Origin: Dietzia lutea
GTDB lineage: Bacteria > Actinomycetota > Actinomycetes > Mycobacteriales > Mycobacteriaceae
Reading direction: 5' to 3'
DNA: 64,000 nucleotides
Assembly: GCF_003096075.1 (NCBI RefSeq)
Contig: NZ_CP015449.1
Location: forward strand, 3,217,001-3,281,000
Below the pieces are notes generated by a model. That model worked only from the letters and a program-made list of their open reading frames with translations. It was not told the origin of the DNA and did not search any database. The position numbers and the translations under genes were made by a program. Positions 17,713-25,555 of the stretch are shown here, one piece after another. Positions within the stretch are counted from its first letter, which is position 1; each line of letters opens with the position of its first letter.

Positions 17713-18711
17713 GTGGAGCGGTCGACCGACGGGTGGGAGCGGGACATGTACGACGTGACGGCGGAGGTCCGGACGGACGACGGCAGCACCCGTGTGGTGT
17801 GCAGTGTGCCGTTGCCGGTCGCGCCGGAGGTCGTGTGGGACGCGGTCGCCACCGCGGAGGGCATCGCGTCGTGGTTCGTCTCGTGCGCGATGGAACCGCG
17901 GGTCGGCGGACGGATCGTGCAGTTCGCCGACCCGGGCGCGGCGGATCCCACGACCGGCCCGGAGGCCGCGGCCGAGGCCATGCTCACCGCGACCGTCGGG
18001 GAGATCACCGAGTACTCGCCGCCCACCGCGGGCGCGCCGGGCGTCTTCGCCTACGTGGAGCGGGACTGGATGGGCGAGGGCGTGCCCGTGCCGCCGTGGG
18101 AGACGTCGTGTGAGGTGGTCGACGACGGCGAGGGCGGCAGCGTGCTCACCCTGCGGTCCGGGTTCGGCTCCGGCGGGGAACTGGCGGGACAGTCGGTGTC
18201 GGGCAGTGTCGACGGGTGGGCGCAGGCGCTGACGGTGCTGGCCCACCGGCTGACCCATCGCCCGGCCGACGGGGTGGTGACCGTGGACGCGGCCACCGAT
18301 CCGGTCGACGAGACGGTGCCCGAGCTGTGGGCCCGGGTGACGTCGCAGCTGATCGCCCCGGCGGCGGGCGTCGGCGGCCACCCGGGTGGCGACGCGGGCG
18401 GCGGCGCGGGCGGAAACGGCGTGGTGGCCCGCTCCGGCGAGGTGGGCGGCATCGTCGTGACCGAGTCGGAGGCGTCGCGCACGCTCATCCTGTCCGCGCC
18501 CGTCGACGGGATGCTCGAGCTGTTCGCCTTCCCGGCGGGCGAGACGCACGAGGACGCGGCCGGTCGCGCGGCGCTGGCGTTGCGGGTCTACGAGTACGTC
18601 GACGCGCCCGGCGGCGACGGCCGTCCGCTGGGTGCCGCGGCGGTCGACGTCACGCCCACCTGGGAGGCGCCGCGCTGGCGCGCGTGGCTCGAGGGACTGA
18701 TCGGCGCCTGA
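17713..18711 (+). CDS. SRPBCC/AHSA1-like ligand-binding protein
   Basis: 332 residues from the GTG at 17713, seven bases after TAGCGT. An alternative is the ATG at 17746, which has GGGAG upstream. Residues 20-180 form an AHSA1-type START-like fold (VPLPVAPEVVWDAVATAEGI then ASWFV). A Gly-rich linker (GGDAGGGAGGNG) near 225-235 leads to a second module of about 85 residues with an alternating strand pattern that may be a partial second copy. Proteins of this fold bind hydrophobic ligands or act as co-chaperones. No pathway is evident from the neighbours. Confidence 0.7.
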   Translation: MERSTDGWERDMYDVTAEVRTDDGSTRVVCSVPLPVAPEVVWDAVATAEGIASWFVSCAMEPRVGGRIVQFADPGAADPTTGPEAAAEAMLTATVGEITEYSPPTAGAPGVFAYVERDWMGEGVPVPPWETSCEVVDDGEGGSVLTLRSGFGSGGELAGQSVSGSVDGWAQALTVLAHRLTHRPADGVVTVDAATDPVDETVPELWARVTSQLIAPAAGVGGHPGGDAGGGAGGNGVVARSGEVGGIVVTESEASRTLILSAPVDGMLELFAFPAGETHEDAAGRAALALRVYEYVDAPGGDGRPLGAAAVDVTPTWEAPRWRAWLEGLIGA

Positions 18712-18788
18712 GGAGGCTCGGCCGGCCCCGGGCCCGGCGGGGGTGACACGGGTGGACGGCCGAAACATCGCGGTCTGGTAAGACGATC

Positions 18789-18810
18789 TAGTCTCGGATC
18801 GCAGTAGGGT
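18789..18810 (+). promoter_or_regulatory. Candidate fabH promoter boxes
   Basis: Two TANNNT boxes stand in tandem, TAGTCT (18789-18794) and TAGGGT (18805-18810). Either would place the 18-bp repeats within the 5' leader of fabH. Confidence 0.4.
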
Positions 18811-18822
18811 TGCGGTCAGCAC

Positions 18823-18876
18823 GAGCCGTGCACCTCTCAAGAGCCGTGCACCTCCCACGAGCCGTACACCGACGAG
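18823..18876 (+). repeat. Three 18-bp direct repeats in the fabH leader
   Basis: Contiguous units GAGCCGTGCACCTCTCAA, GAGCCGTGCACCTCCCAC and GAGCCGTACACCGACGAG. The core GAGCCGTGCACC contains the palindrome GTGCAC in the first two units. The array ends 14 nt before the fabH ATG and the last unit supplies the GAGGAG ribosome-binding site. Its length is a multiple of three, but no ATG or GTG opens a convincing extension of fabH. Confidence 0.75.
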
Positions 18877-18890
18877 GAGCAAGATCGCTT

Positions 18891-19937
18891 ATGGCGGATT
18901 CCAACGACACCGTGACCATCGCAGCTGGCGAGGGCTCGCCCGGAACGGCTCTGATGGGCATCGGCGCCTACCGACCGCGTCGTGTGGTGAGCAACGAGGA
19001 GATCTGCGAGAAGATCGACTCCACCTCGGAGTGGATCTACGAGCGGTCCGGCATCCTCAACCGTCGCGTGGCCGACAAGGACGAGTCGGTCATCTTCATG
19101 TCGTCCGAGGCCGCCAGGAAGGCCGTGGCGTCGGCGGGGATCGATCCGGAGCTGGTCGACGCTCTCATCGTGTGCACCTCCACCTACGAGACCTACGTTC
19201 CGCACGCCGCCCCGCAGGTGGCGCAGAACATCGGGCGCAACGGCATCGCGGCGTTCGACATCACGGCGGGCTGCTCGGGCTTCGGCTACGGCCTGGCCGT
19301 GGCGTCCAACATGGTCCGCGGCGGCGGTGCCCGCTACGTGATCGTGGTGGGTGTCGAGCGCATGAGCGAGGGCATCGACTGGACCGACCGCAACACCGCC
19401 TTCATTTTCGGTGACGGTGCCGGCGCCGTCGTGGTGGGCCCCTCGGACACCAACGACATCAGCCAGGTCGTGTGGGGCTCCGACGGCGAGCAGTCCGAGG
19501 CGATCACTCTGACCAAGACCCTGCGCGAGTACATCGACGAGACCCAGAAGGCTCCTGCTCCCGCGCCCTTCCTGGTCATGGACGGCTCGAAGGTCTTCCG
19601 CTGGGCCGCGGTCCAGATCGCCAAGGCGTCCGCCCGGACGCTCGAGGCCGCGGGCGTGACCGCGGACCAGATCCAGGCGTTCATCCCGCACCAGGCCAAC
19701 GGCCGCATCAACTCCGCCATGGCCAAGCACCTGGGCCTGCCGGACACCGTGGCGATCGCCAACGACATCGAGCAACACGGCAACACCTCGGCCGCCTCGA
19801 TCCCGCTGGCGATGGAGACCATGCTCCGCGAGGGGCAGGCCAAGGAGGGCGAGATCGCCCTGTGCATCGGCTTCGGCGCGGGCCTGTCCTACGCTGGCCA
19901 GGTCGTCCGTCTCCCGGCGGCCCCGCCCGCGGACTAA
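18891..19937 (+). CDS. fabH: 3-oxoacyl-ACP synthase III (KAS III)
   Basis: 348 residues from the ATG at 18891 (GAGGAG 12 nt upstream). The Cys-His-Asn triad is complete: Cys128 in ITAGCSGFGYG, His267 in IPHQAN and Asn298 in EQHGNTSAAS. The glycine-rich C-terminal loop GFGAGLSYAGQVV is present. KAS III condenses acyl-CoA with malonyl-ACP and links FAS I products to FAS II in mycolate makers. The gene is not next to other FAS II genes, so a role as a general priming enzyme or a specialised acyl synthase cannot be separated from sequence alone. Its leader carries three 18-bp repeats. Confidence 0.92.
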   Translation: MADSNDTVTIAAGEGSPGTALMGIGAYRPRRVVSNEEICEKIDSTSEWIYERSGILNRRVADKDESVIFMSSEAARKAVASAGIDPELVDALIVCTSTYETYVPHAAPQVAQNIGRNGIAAFDITAGCSGFGYGLAVASNMVRGGGARYVIVVGVERMSEGIDWTDRNTAFIFGDGAGAVVVGPSDTNDISQVVWGSDGEQSEAITLTKTLREYIDETQKAPAPAPFLVMDGSKVFRWAAVQIAKASARTLEAAGVTADQIQAFIPHQANGRINSAMAKHLGLPDTVAIANDIEQHGNTSAASIPLAMETMLREGQAKEGEIALCIGFGAGLSYAGQVVRLPAAPPAD

Positions 19938-20043
19938 CGGCGCCGACTCGCGTCGTCAGGCGCGACAGGCCGTGGCACCGCCGGCCACCACGCGGCCCAG
20001 GGAGGGCACACAACTAGACATGCGTTCATGAGACAGTTGGCCC

Positions 20044-21147
20044 ATGCGCACGTCTCTTCTCCGCCGCCCGTCGCGCCGCCTGGTGGCCGGCGCCGCCGCG
20101 GCCGCCGCCGTCCTGCTGTCCCCGCTGCTGGCTTCCCCCGCCGGAGCTGTGCCTGCCGGCGCCGCGCCCGCCATCCCGGCTCCGATCACGCCGGAGACGA
20201 CTCCGCTCGAGGCCGCCGGCGGGTCCGTCCAGACCCTCGGCGCCGGGGTCGCCGGTCAGGTCACGGGCACTGGCCTGGGCCCCTCGGTGATGGCGGGGCC
20301 GGGCACCGGCCCGTCGAAGTACGTGGCGCTCGGCGACTCGTACGCTGCCGTGGGCCGGATCGCGCCCGGCGCGTGGGGCGCCGGGCCGGTCGCGTGCGTG
20401 CGTACCTCCGACGCCTATCCCACCGCGTTGGCCCGCGAACTGGGCGTGGGTACGTTCGTCAACGCGACCTGCGGCGGTGCGGTGGTCGACGACTTCCGGG
20501 CGGCCGGCCGGACCGGTGCTCCTCCCCAGTTCGACGCCCTCGACGCCGATACCGACCTGGTGTCGATGACGATCGGCGGCAACGACGTGGGCTTCGGTGC
20601 GGTGATCGTGGCCTGCGCGCTGCGGCCCAACACCGCTCCCGGGTTGCTACCGCTCGTCGACGGGGCGACCGGGAACCTGTCGAAGGGCTTCGACCCCACC
20701 ACCGGCTGCTCCGACGTGATCGACCGGCAGGCCGCCGAGGCCCTCGAGCGTCTCGACCAGCGCCTGGACGGCGTGTACGCCGAGATCTCCGAGCGTGCGC
20801 CCCGCGCCCGCGTCGTGACGATCGGGTACCTGGCGGCCGTTCCGGAGGATGACGCGATCGTCCGGCAGTCTCCGTCGTGTGCGCCGTTCATGGTGATCAG
20901 CGCCGAGGAGCGCGCCAAGGTGCGCGGTTTCCAGGACAGCATCAACCGCGTCGTCCGCGACGCCGCCGAGCGCAACGGCGTCACCGTCGTGATCCCGGAC
21001 GAGCCCGGACACTCGATGTGTACCTCGCCCGAGACCCGCTGGGTCGACTTCACCGGGCTCGAGACCGGCGCGGTCCCGGTCCATCCGACCTCGGCCGGCC
21101 ACGCCCACGTCGCCGACCGCGTGCTGGCGGCGCTCGCCGACGCCTGA
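20044..21147 (+). CDS. Secreted SGNH/GDSL hydrolase, first of a tandem pair
   Basis: 367 residues with a signal peptide (hydrophobic 12-35, likely cut near AGAVPA). The four SGNH blocks are present: VALGDSYAA with nucleophile Ser99, TCGGA (oxyanion Gly), IGGNDVGFG (Asn) and the DxxH-like VHPTSAGHAHVA (catalytic His). Cysteines in ACVRTSDAYP, TCGGA, VACALRP and GCSD fit the disulphide pattern of Streptomyces secreted SGNH lipases. It would cleave lipid or ester substrates outside the membrane. No clear ribosome-binding site precedes the ATG. The second copy lies 85 bp downstream. Confidence 0.9.
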   Translation: MRTSLLRRPSRRLVAGAAAAAAVLLSPLLASPAGAVPAGAAPAIPAPITPETTPLEAAGGSVQTLGAGVAGQVTGTGLGPSVMAGPGTGPSKYVALGDSYAAVGRIAPGAWGAGPVACVRTSDAYPTALARELGVGTFVNATCGGAVVDDFRAAGRTGAPPQFDALDADTDLVSMTIGGNDVGFGAVIVACALRPNTAPGLLPLVDGATGNLSKGFDPTTGCSDVIDRQAAEALERLDQRLDGVYAEISERAPRARVVTIGYLAAVPEDDAIVRQSPSCAPFMVISAEERAKVRGFQDSINRVVRDAAERNGVTVVIPDEPGHSMCTSPETRWVDFTGLETGAVPVHPTSAGHAHVADRVLAALADA

Positions 21148-21232
21148 GCGTCCGACTGGTCACGCTCGCGGACATCTGTCCAATTACGCCGATCGCCGCT
21201 CGGACCGGCGGCGCTGAGGAGACACTGAGATC

Positions 21233-22198
21233 ATGTCGACTCCTCATCGCCGCCGACGCGGCCCCCTCACCACATCCCTCGCCTTCGCTGCTGCCGCCGC
21301 GCTCGTCGCGACGCCCGCCGCGGCCGCCCAGTCCACTGCCCAGCCGGACGGCGCGATCGCCGTGAGCTCGCTGGGCACGACCAACGAGATCCCGGGCAGC
21401 ATCGCCGGGTCGCTGGGCTCCCTCGCCGAACCTGCCTACCCCGAATACGTCGCGCTCGGTGACTCGTATGCAGCGCTGGGCGACGACACCGAGCCCGCTG
21501 ACGGTCCTGTCGGCTGTGGCCAGAGCCTGGCGAACTACCCCAATCAACTCGACGCCAACCCGGCTGTCGGCGAGCTGACCGACGCCAGCTGCGGCGGCGC
21601 CGTGACAGATGACCTGTTCGAACCGCAGCGCGCCGGAGTTGCGCCCCAGTTGGACGCCCTCGACGAGGACACCGATCTGGTGACGCTGTCCATCGGCGGC
21701 AACGACGTGGGTTTCGGTTCGATCGTCCAGTGCATCACCGGTGGACTGCCGGGCTCCCCCCGCGACTGCGAGAGTGAGCTGGGCGCCACTGTGTCCGGGG
21801 CCATCGACGACATCTACGGCCCCGGCGGAGCGGTCGATGATATCTACGCCGAGATCGCCGAGCGCTCGCCCGATGCCGCGGTGATCGCGACCCAGTACCT
21901 GCCCCTGATGCCCGCCGAAGGCGAGGACGGCTGTGCATTCACCCAGTTCATCGGAGACGAGAACCTGGAGTGGGCCCGCGAGATCACCCAGGAGATCAAC
22001 GACGCCGTCGACGAGGCGGCCCGCCGCAACGGCCATATCTCGGTGCTGCCCGTCGACGACGCGGACCGCAGCGGCTGCGCCTCGGTGGACGAGCGATGGG
22101 TCGTGTTCGCCGATGGCTCCCAGAACAATGCGGCGCCGTTCCACCCCACCGCTCTCGGCCAGCAGGCCATGGCGGCCGCGATCGCCGCGGCGCTCTGA
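21233..22198 (+). CDS. Secreted SGNH/GDSL hydrolase, second of a tandem pair
   Basis: 321 residues; GAGGAGA precedes the ATG. Signal peptide to about residue 32 (PAAAA-QS). Catalytic blocks: VALGDSYAA with Ser78, SCGGAV, IGGNDVGFG and FHPTALGQQAM with the catalytic His. It lacks the long Pro/Ala region found after the signal peptide of the upstream paralogue and is more acidic, so the two copies have diverged after duplication. Co-transcription is likely. The 3' end runs into a palindromic repeat shared with 55165-55285. Confidence 0.9.
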   Translation: MSTPHRRRRGPLTTSLAFAAAAALVATPAAAAQSTAQPDGAIAVSSLGTTNEIPGSIAGSLGSLAEPAYPEYVALGDSYAALGDDTEPADGPVGCGQSLANYPNQLDANPAVGELTDASCGGAVTDDLFEPQRAGVAPQLDALDEDTDLVTLSIGGNDVGFGSIVQCITGGLPGSPRDCESELGATVSGAIDDIYGPGGAVDDIYAEIAERSPDAAVIATQYLPLMPAEGEDGCAFTQFIGDENLEWAREITQEINDAVDEAARRNGHISVLPVDDADRSGCASVDERWVVFADGSQNNAAPFHPTALGQQAMAAAIAAAL

Positions 22199-22235
22199 CG
22201 CGAGCCGACAGCCCGGCCCGCCGCGGCCAGCTCCT

Positions 22236-22308
22236 GCAGCCGCTCCTCGGCATGGCGTCTCGCACACACCGCGGGGCGAGCGAGACGCCATCGGCAGGGG
22301 CGGCTGTG
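22236..22308. repeat. Palindromic repeat, copy 1 (GCGTCTCGC family)
   Basis: CAGCCGCTCCTC and then ATGGCGTCTCGC (22252-22263), spacer, GCGAGACGCCAT (22280-22291), then GGGGCGGCTG. Inner arms are perfect 12-bp complements and the outer arms partly pair. A second copy with the same words and order is at 55165-55285. Both lie between convergent genes. Confidence 0.8.
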
Positions 22309-22347
22309 CGCCGAGCGGGCACGCGCGGGAGCGGACTGCCTGACATG

Positions 22348-22387
22348 ACGGGGCGCCGTCGCCGAGTCACCGGCGACGGCGCCCCGT
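22348..22387 (-). terminator. Hairpin terminator after the DyP peroxidase gene
   Basis: ACGGGGCGCCGTCGCCG (22348-22364) and CGGCGACGGCGCCCCGT (22371-22387) make a perfect 17-bp stem with a 6-nt loop, just beyond the leftward stop at 22394. Confidence 0.85.
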
Positions 22388-22393
22388 CCGGCG

Positions 22394-23665
22394 TCAGCCC
22401 TCGAACAGCGTCTGTCCCACGTAACCGCCCTCGGGCGCGCCGGGCGGGAGCGCGAACACGGCGGAGCCGATCGGAATGGTCCACGTGTTGAGCGCGTCCT
22501 GCTCCGCGAGCCGCTGCTGGACCGGAATGTACGTGCGCACCGGATCGGCCTGGTAGGCGGTGAACAGCAGCCCGGAGTTGCTGATCTCGCCGCCCTCCGG
22601 CGGGTCGTCGTAGTTGTACGGCCGCCGGAGCATGGCTTCCCCGCGAGTGCGCTGCCGCGCCCTCGCGATGTGCGACTCCGGCGGGATGACAGGCAGGCCC
22701 ACGTCGTCGACGGCCTGGAAGTCCGGCGGATCGTGTTCCTCCGCGCCCGTCAGCGGTGCGCCGGTATCGAGCCGCCGGCCCACGCTGAGCTCGCGGGAGG
22801 TGCGGTCGATCTCCTCCCAGGTGTCCATGGTCATGCGGATGCGCCGCAGCACCAGCGACGATCCGCCCCGCATCCAGCGCTGGTCGCTGCCGTCGGAGAA
22901 CAGGATCTGGTCGAAGTCCACGTCGTCCGGCCGCGGGTTCTCGGTGCCGTCGATCTGCCCGAACAGGTTGCGTTGCGTCCGCCCGCTGGGGTCGGTGCCG
23001 ACGGCCTTGCGGAAGCCCCGCTGCGCCCACCGCTGCCGCGCGACACCCCGCACCCCGGAGACGAGGATCCGGGCGGCGTGCGACACGATCAGCGGGTCGT
23101 CCGCGCAGATCTGCAGGAGCAGGTCGCCCTCCGACCAGCGGTCCTCGAGCTGGTCGATCTCCGGGAACGCGGGCAACTGCGCGAGCCACGACGGACGCTT
23201 CTCCGGCATCCCGGCGGCGTCGAAGAATCCCGGCCCGAGCCCGATCGTCACGGTGAGACGCGCCGGGTCCTCGGCGAGTTCGGGCTCGAGGTCTGCCAGG
23301 CCGCCCCGCCCCTGGGTGAGGCGAGCGGCGTCCTGGGACCAGGCACGCAGAACGCCCTGGATCTCGGTGCGCGTCGCTCCCGGGACGATGTCGAACGCCA
23401 CGAACGCCGCGTGTGATTGCGGTGCCGTGGTGATGCCGGACTGGCGCGGGCCGTGGAACGGTTCCGTGGTGGTCCCCACGACCCGCGAGTCGGCGACCGT
23501 CTTCCAGTCGGCGATCGCCTCGTCGTCGTCGACGACACCCCGCCCCGCGTAGCCCGCGGCTCCCCCGACGACGCCGCCACCCACCACGGCCGCGACGCCG
23601 CCGGTGAGCACGGACCGCCGGGACAGGCCGCGCCGAAGCAGACCGCGTCGGGCCTGGTCAGCCAT
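22394..23665 (-). CDS. Tat-exported DyP-type peroxidase, EfeB-like
   Basis: 423 residues. The N-terminus has a twin-arginine motif (LSRRSVLTGG) and a long Ala/Gly/Val hydrophobic stretch, so the folded haem protein should be exported. The DyP signature GQIDGTENP (GxxDG) lies near residue 215, and the proximal haem-His/Arg region PPESHIARARQRTRGEAMLRR lies further on. Family members oxidise dyes and phenolics, and EfeB-type enzymes act in iron acquisition from haem. The start ATG overlaps the end of the copper-chaperone gene by eight bases, so translation is coupled. No EfeU/EfeO genes are present. Confidence 0.9.
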   Translation of the reverse strand: MADQARRGLLRRGLSRRSVLTGGVAAVVGGGVVGGAAGYAGRGVVDDDEAIADWKTVADSRVVGTTTEPFHGPRQSGITTAPQSHAAFVAFDIVPGATRTEIQGVLRAWSQDAARLTQGRGGLADLEPELAEDPARLTVTIGLGPGFFDAAGMPEKRPSWLAQLPAFPEIDQLEDRWSEGDLLLQICADDPLIVSHAARILVSGVRGVARQRWAQRGFRKAVGTDPSGRTQRNLFGQIDGTENPRPDDVDFDQILFSDGSDQRWMRGGSSLVLRRIRMTMDTWEEIDRTSRELSVGRRLDTGAPLTGAEEHDPPDFQAVDDVGLPVIPPESHIARARQRTRGEAMLRRPYNYDDPPEGGEISNSGLLFTAYQADPVRTYIPVQQRLAEQDALNTWTIPIGSAVFALPPGAPEGGYVGQTLFEG

Positions 23666-24215
23666 CGTGGTTCATGCCTCCGTCCGCCTCGTGGCCCGAG
23701 CCTCCGTGCTCGCCGCCGACGTACTCCTCCTCGCCGCCCTGGAAGTCGCGGGCGAAGACGGTGACGTCCTGCTCGGCGCCGTCGAACTCGAGGGTCAGCG
23801 TGATCTGCTGCCCGGTGGTGATGGGCTCCTCGAGGCCCATGAACATGATGTGGTTGCCGCCGGGCTCCAGGATGAGCTCGCCGCCGGCGGGAATGACGAA
23901 GCCGTCTTCCCGCTCCTGCATCATCATGCCGCTGCCGCCGGGGACGGTCTCGTGCAGTTCGGTGCTGCCGCCGAGTTCGCCGTCGACGCCGGTGAGGTGC
24001 AGGTCGGTGTCGCCGGGGTTGCGGATGGTGCCGAAGACGCCGGACATCTCGGTGTCGGTGGCCTTGGCCCAGCCGTCGTCGAAGTTCACGGTGGTGGCGC
24101 CGTTCTCCGCGGCGGTGTCGTCGGCGGTGGCGGCGTCGTCGGCGCCGCAGGCGGCGGTGAGGGCGAGCGCGAGGGCGGTGGCCGCCGCGAAGGCGGCACG
24201 GGTGTGGGTACGCAT
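23658..24215 (-). CDS. PCu(A)C copper-chaperone lipoprotein
   Basis: 185 residues from the ATG at 24215 with lipobox LTAAC (Cys23). The PCuAC (DUF461) copper site is visible as HETVPGGSGMMMQ followed about 30 residues later by GGNHIMFMGL, the expected His/Met ligands. The C-terminus is unusual: a Gly/Glu/His-rich tail (GGEHGGSGHEADGGMNHDG) that could bind extra metal. Such proteins deliver Cu(I) to cytochrome oxidase or other extracytoplasmic enzymes. It sits between a His-rich membrane protein and the DyP peroxidase, which hints at a copper or haem maturation unit. Confidence 0.88.
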   Translation of the reverse strand: MRTHTRAAFAAATALALALTAACGADDAATADDTAAENGATTVNFDDGWAKATDTEMSGVFGTIRNPGDTDLHLTGVDGELGGSTELHETVPGGSGMMMQEREDGFVIPAGGELILEPGGNHIMFMGLEEPITTGQQITLTLEFDGAEQDVTVFARDFQGGEEEYVGGEHGGSGHEADGGMNHDG

Positions 24216-24286
24216 GGGTGTGAGTCCTTGGTGGCGTGTGTGTTTGCCCGGCGGCATGCGGCGCGCCGGGGCGTGAACAGGTGAGA

Positions 24287-24913
24287 TCACACGGCCACGG
24301 GCGGAGCCCGGGTCCCCCCGCGGGCCCGGAGGTACCGTCCGCGCGGGACGTCGGCGTCGTAGGAGGCCAGGAGCCGGGCGACGACGACGAGATGAGCCGT
24401 CACGGGAGTGGGCAACACCCGGGCCGCCAGCCAGGACAGCGTCCCGGTCAGGATCGCCACGAGCGCGAGCGTGGTCGCGATCGCGGCCAGGTGGGCGCCC
24501 AGCATCGACGGGGTGAACAGCGCCGACGCGGAGGCCGCCGAGTCGAGGCCGACGCCGTCCATCGCCGCACGCACGGCCGCCGGGTCCGTCGCGTGGTGAC
24601 CGAGCGGACCGGCCGCGCCGTGCGAGTGCCCGGAGGCCAGCACGAGGTGGACGATCCCCTGGCCCGCGATGAGGCCGCCCGCAGAGGTGAGGACCGGGGA
24701 TCGATGCCGGGCGAGGGCCGCGGTGACCGCACCGACACCGGCGCTGGCGGCCGCGACCATGAGAATCTGCCCCGACGTGGGCGGGCCCGCCGCGGCACCG
24801 GCGGCCAGGCCGTGGGCGCTGATGCCGAACACGCCGCTGACCAGTGCGACCACGGTTCCTACGACCGCGGTCACCGCGGGTGGGACCTCGGCGCGCAGGC
24901 GGTCGGCGGACAT
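24287..24913 (-). CDS. Polytopic membrane protein with His-rich loop
   Basis: 208 residues with about four or five hydrophobic segments and a histidine-rich loop (SGHSHGAAGPLGHH) between segments. TAGAAT ends six bases before the ATG at 24913 and there is no ribosome-binding site, so a leaderless mRNA is likely. First gene of a leftward operon with the PCuAC lipoprotein (72-bp gap) and DyP peroxidase. I do not recognise a named family; the histidines and neighbours suggest metal handling, which is inference. The C-terminal 30 residues are basic and cytoplasmic. Confidence 0.7.
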   Translation of the reverse strand: MSADRLRAEVPPAVTAVVGTVVALVSGVFGISAHGLAAGAAAGPPTSGQILMVAAASAGVGAVTAALARHRSPVLTSAGGLIAGQGIVHLVLASGHSHGAAGPLGHHATDPAAVRAAMDGVGLDSAASASALFTPSMLGAHLAAIATTLALVAILTGTLSWLAARVLPTPVTAHLVVVARLLASYDADVPRGRYLRARGGTRAPPVAV

Positions 24914-24945
24914 AATCCGATTCTAGGCTGGCCCTACGACAGGAC

Positions 24946-25473
24946 CTATCCGGCGGCGGCGCCCTCTGCGGTCGTGCCCTCCGCGGCCGTGCCCTCGGTG
25001 GTGGTCGCCAGTCGGGTGCGCTCCTCGTCGGCCAGGCCCGCGTCGATGCGCGCGAGCATGTGGGCGCTCATCTCGGGAAGGCCGTCGACCGCGAACCAGC
25101 GGACGTCGGTGTTCTCGCCGTCTGCGGGGTGCGGCTCGCCCCCGAGGTAGGTGCACGCGAAGGTGTGGTCGATGTACTGCGCTCGGTCGCCGTTGGAGTA
25201 GGTGACCATTCGGGAGACACCGAGGGAGGCGAGGCGGTCGACGCGAATGTCGACGGCGGCCTCTTCGCGCGCTTCCCGGACCGCGGTGTGGGCCGGGTGC
25301 TCCCCAGGATCGACGATGCCGGTGACGGGGGTCCACCATCCGTTGTCGCTGCGTCGGACGAGCAGGATCCGTTCGCCGGCGGCGTCGCGGATCACGGCGG
25401 TGGCGCCGGCCAGCCAGAGCGGAGTGGTCCCCACGTGGCGGCGGAGCTCGAGGACGAAGTCCGGGATGGTCAT
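24946..25473 (-). CDS. Nudix hydrolase
   Basis: 175 residues from the ATG at 25473; TACGCT lies seven bases upstream, so probably leaderless. The Nudix box GIVDPGEHPAHTAVREAREE spans about residues 52-71 and keeps G, E, REAREE; the glycine after EE is replaced by Ala (EEAAVDI), a tolerated variant. An upstream WLAGATAVIRD strand fits the fold. The C-terminus ends in a short repeat tract (TEGTAAEGTTAEGAAAG) that is not part of the fold. The substrate, a nucleoside diphosphate linked to some group X, cannot be predicted. Confidence 0.9.
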   Translation of the reverse strand: MTIPDFVLELRRHVGTTPLWLAGATAVIRDAAGERILLVRRSDNGWWTPVTGIVDPGEHPAHTAVREAREEAAVDIRVDRLASLGVSRMVTYSNGDRAQYIDHTFACTYLGGEPHPADGENTDVRWFAVDGLPEMSAHMLARIDAGLADEERTRLATTTEGTAAEGTTAEGAAAG

Positions 25474-25508
25474 GACGGAAAGCGTATCCAGACCCGGGAA
25501 ATGCAGCG

Positions 25509-25538
25509 ATCCCCGCCGACCACACGGTCGGCGGGGAT
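25509..25538 (-). terminator. Hairpin terminator after the repeat-protein gene
   Basis: ATCCCCGCCGACC, loop ACAC, GGTCGGCGGGGAT: a perfect 13-bp stem lying between the repeat protein's stop and the Nudix start on the same strand. Confidence 0.85.
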
Positions 25539-25555
25539 CATGGTTCGGGCAGGTA

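Noticed and set aside
18810-18890. N-terminal extension of fabH through the 18-bp repeats
   Set aside because: It would need a TTG start without ribosome-binding site, and KAS III proteins begin near the ATG at 18891.
24923-25525. Overlapping Arg-rich frame on the Nudix strand
   Set aside because: It is a shifted frame of the Nudix gene with no motif; the Nudix box lies in the frame starting at 25473.
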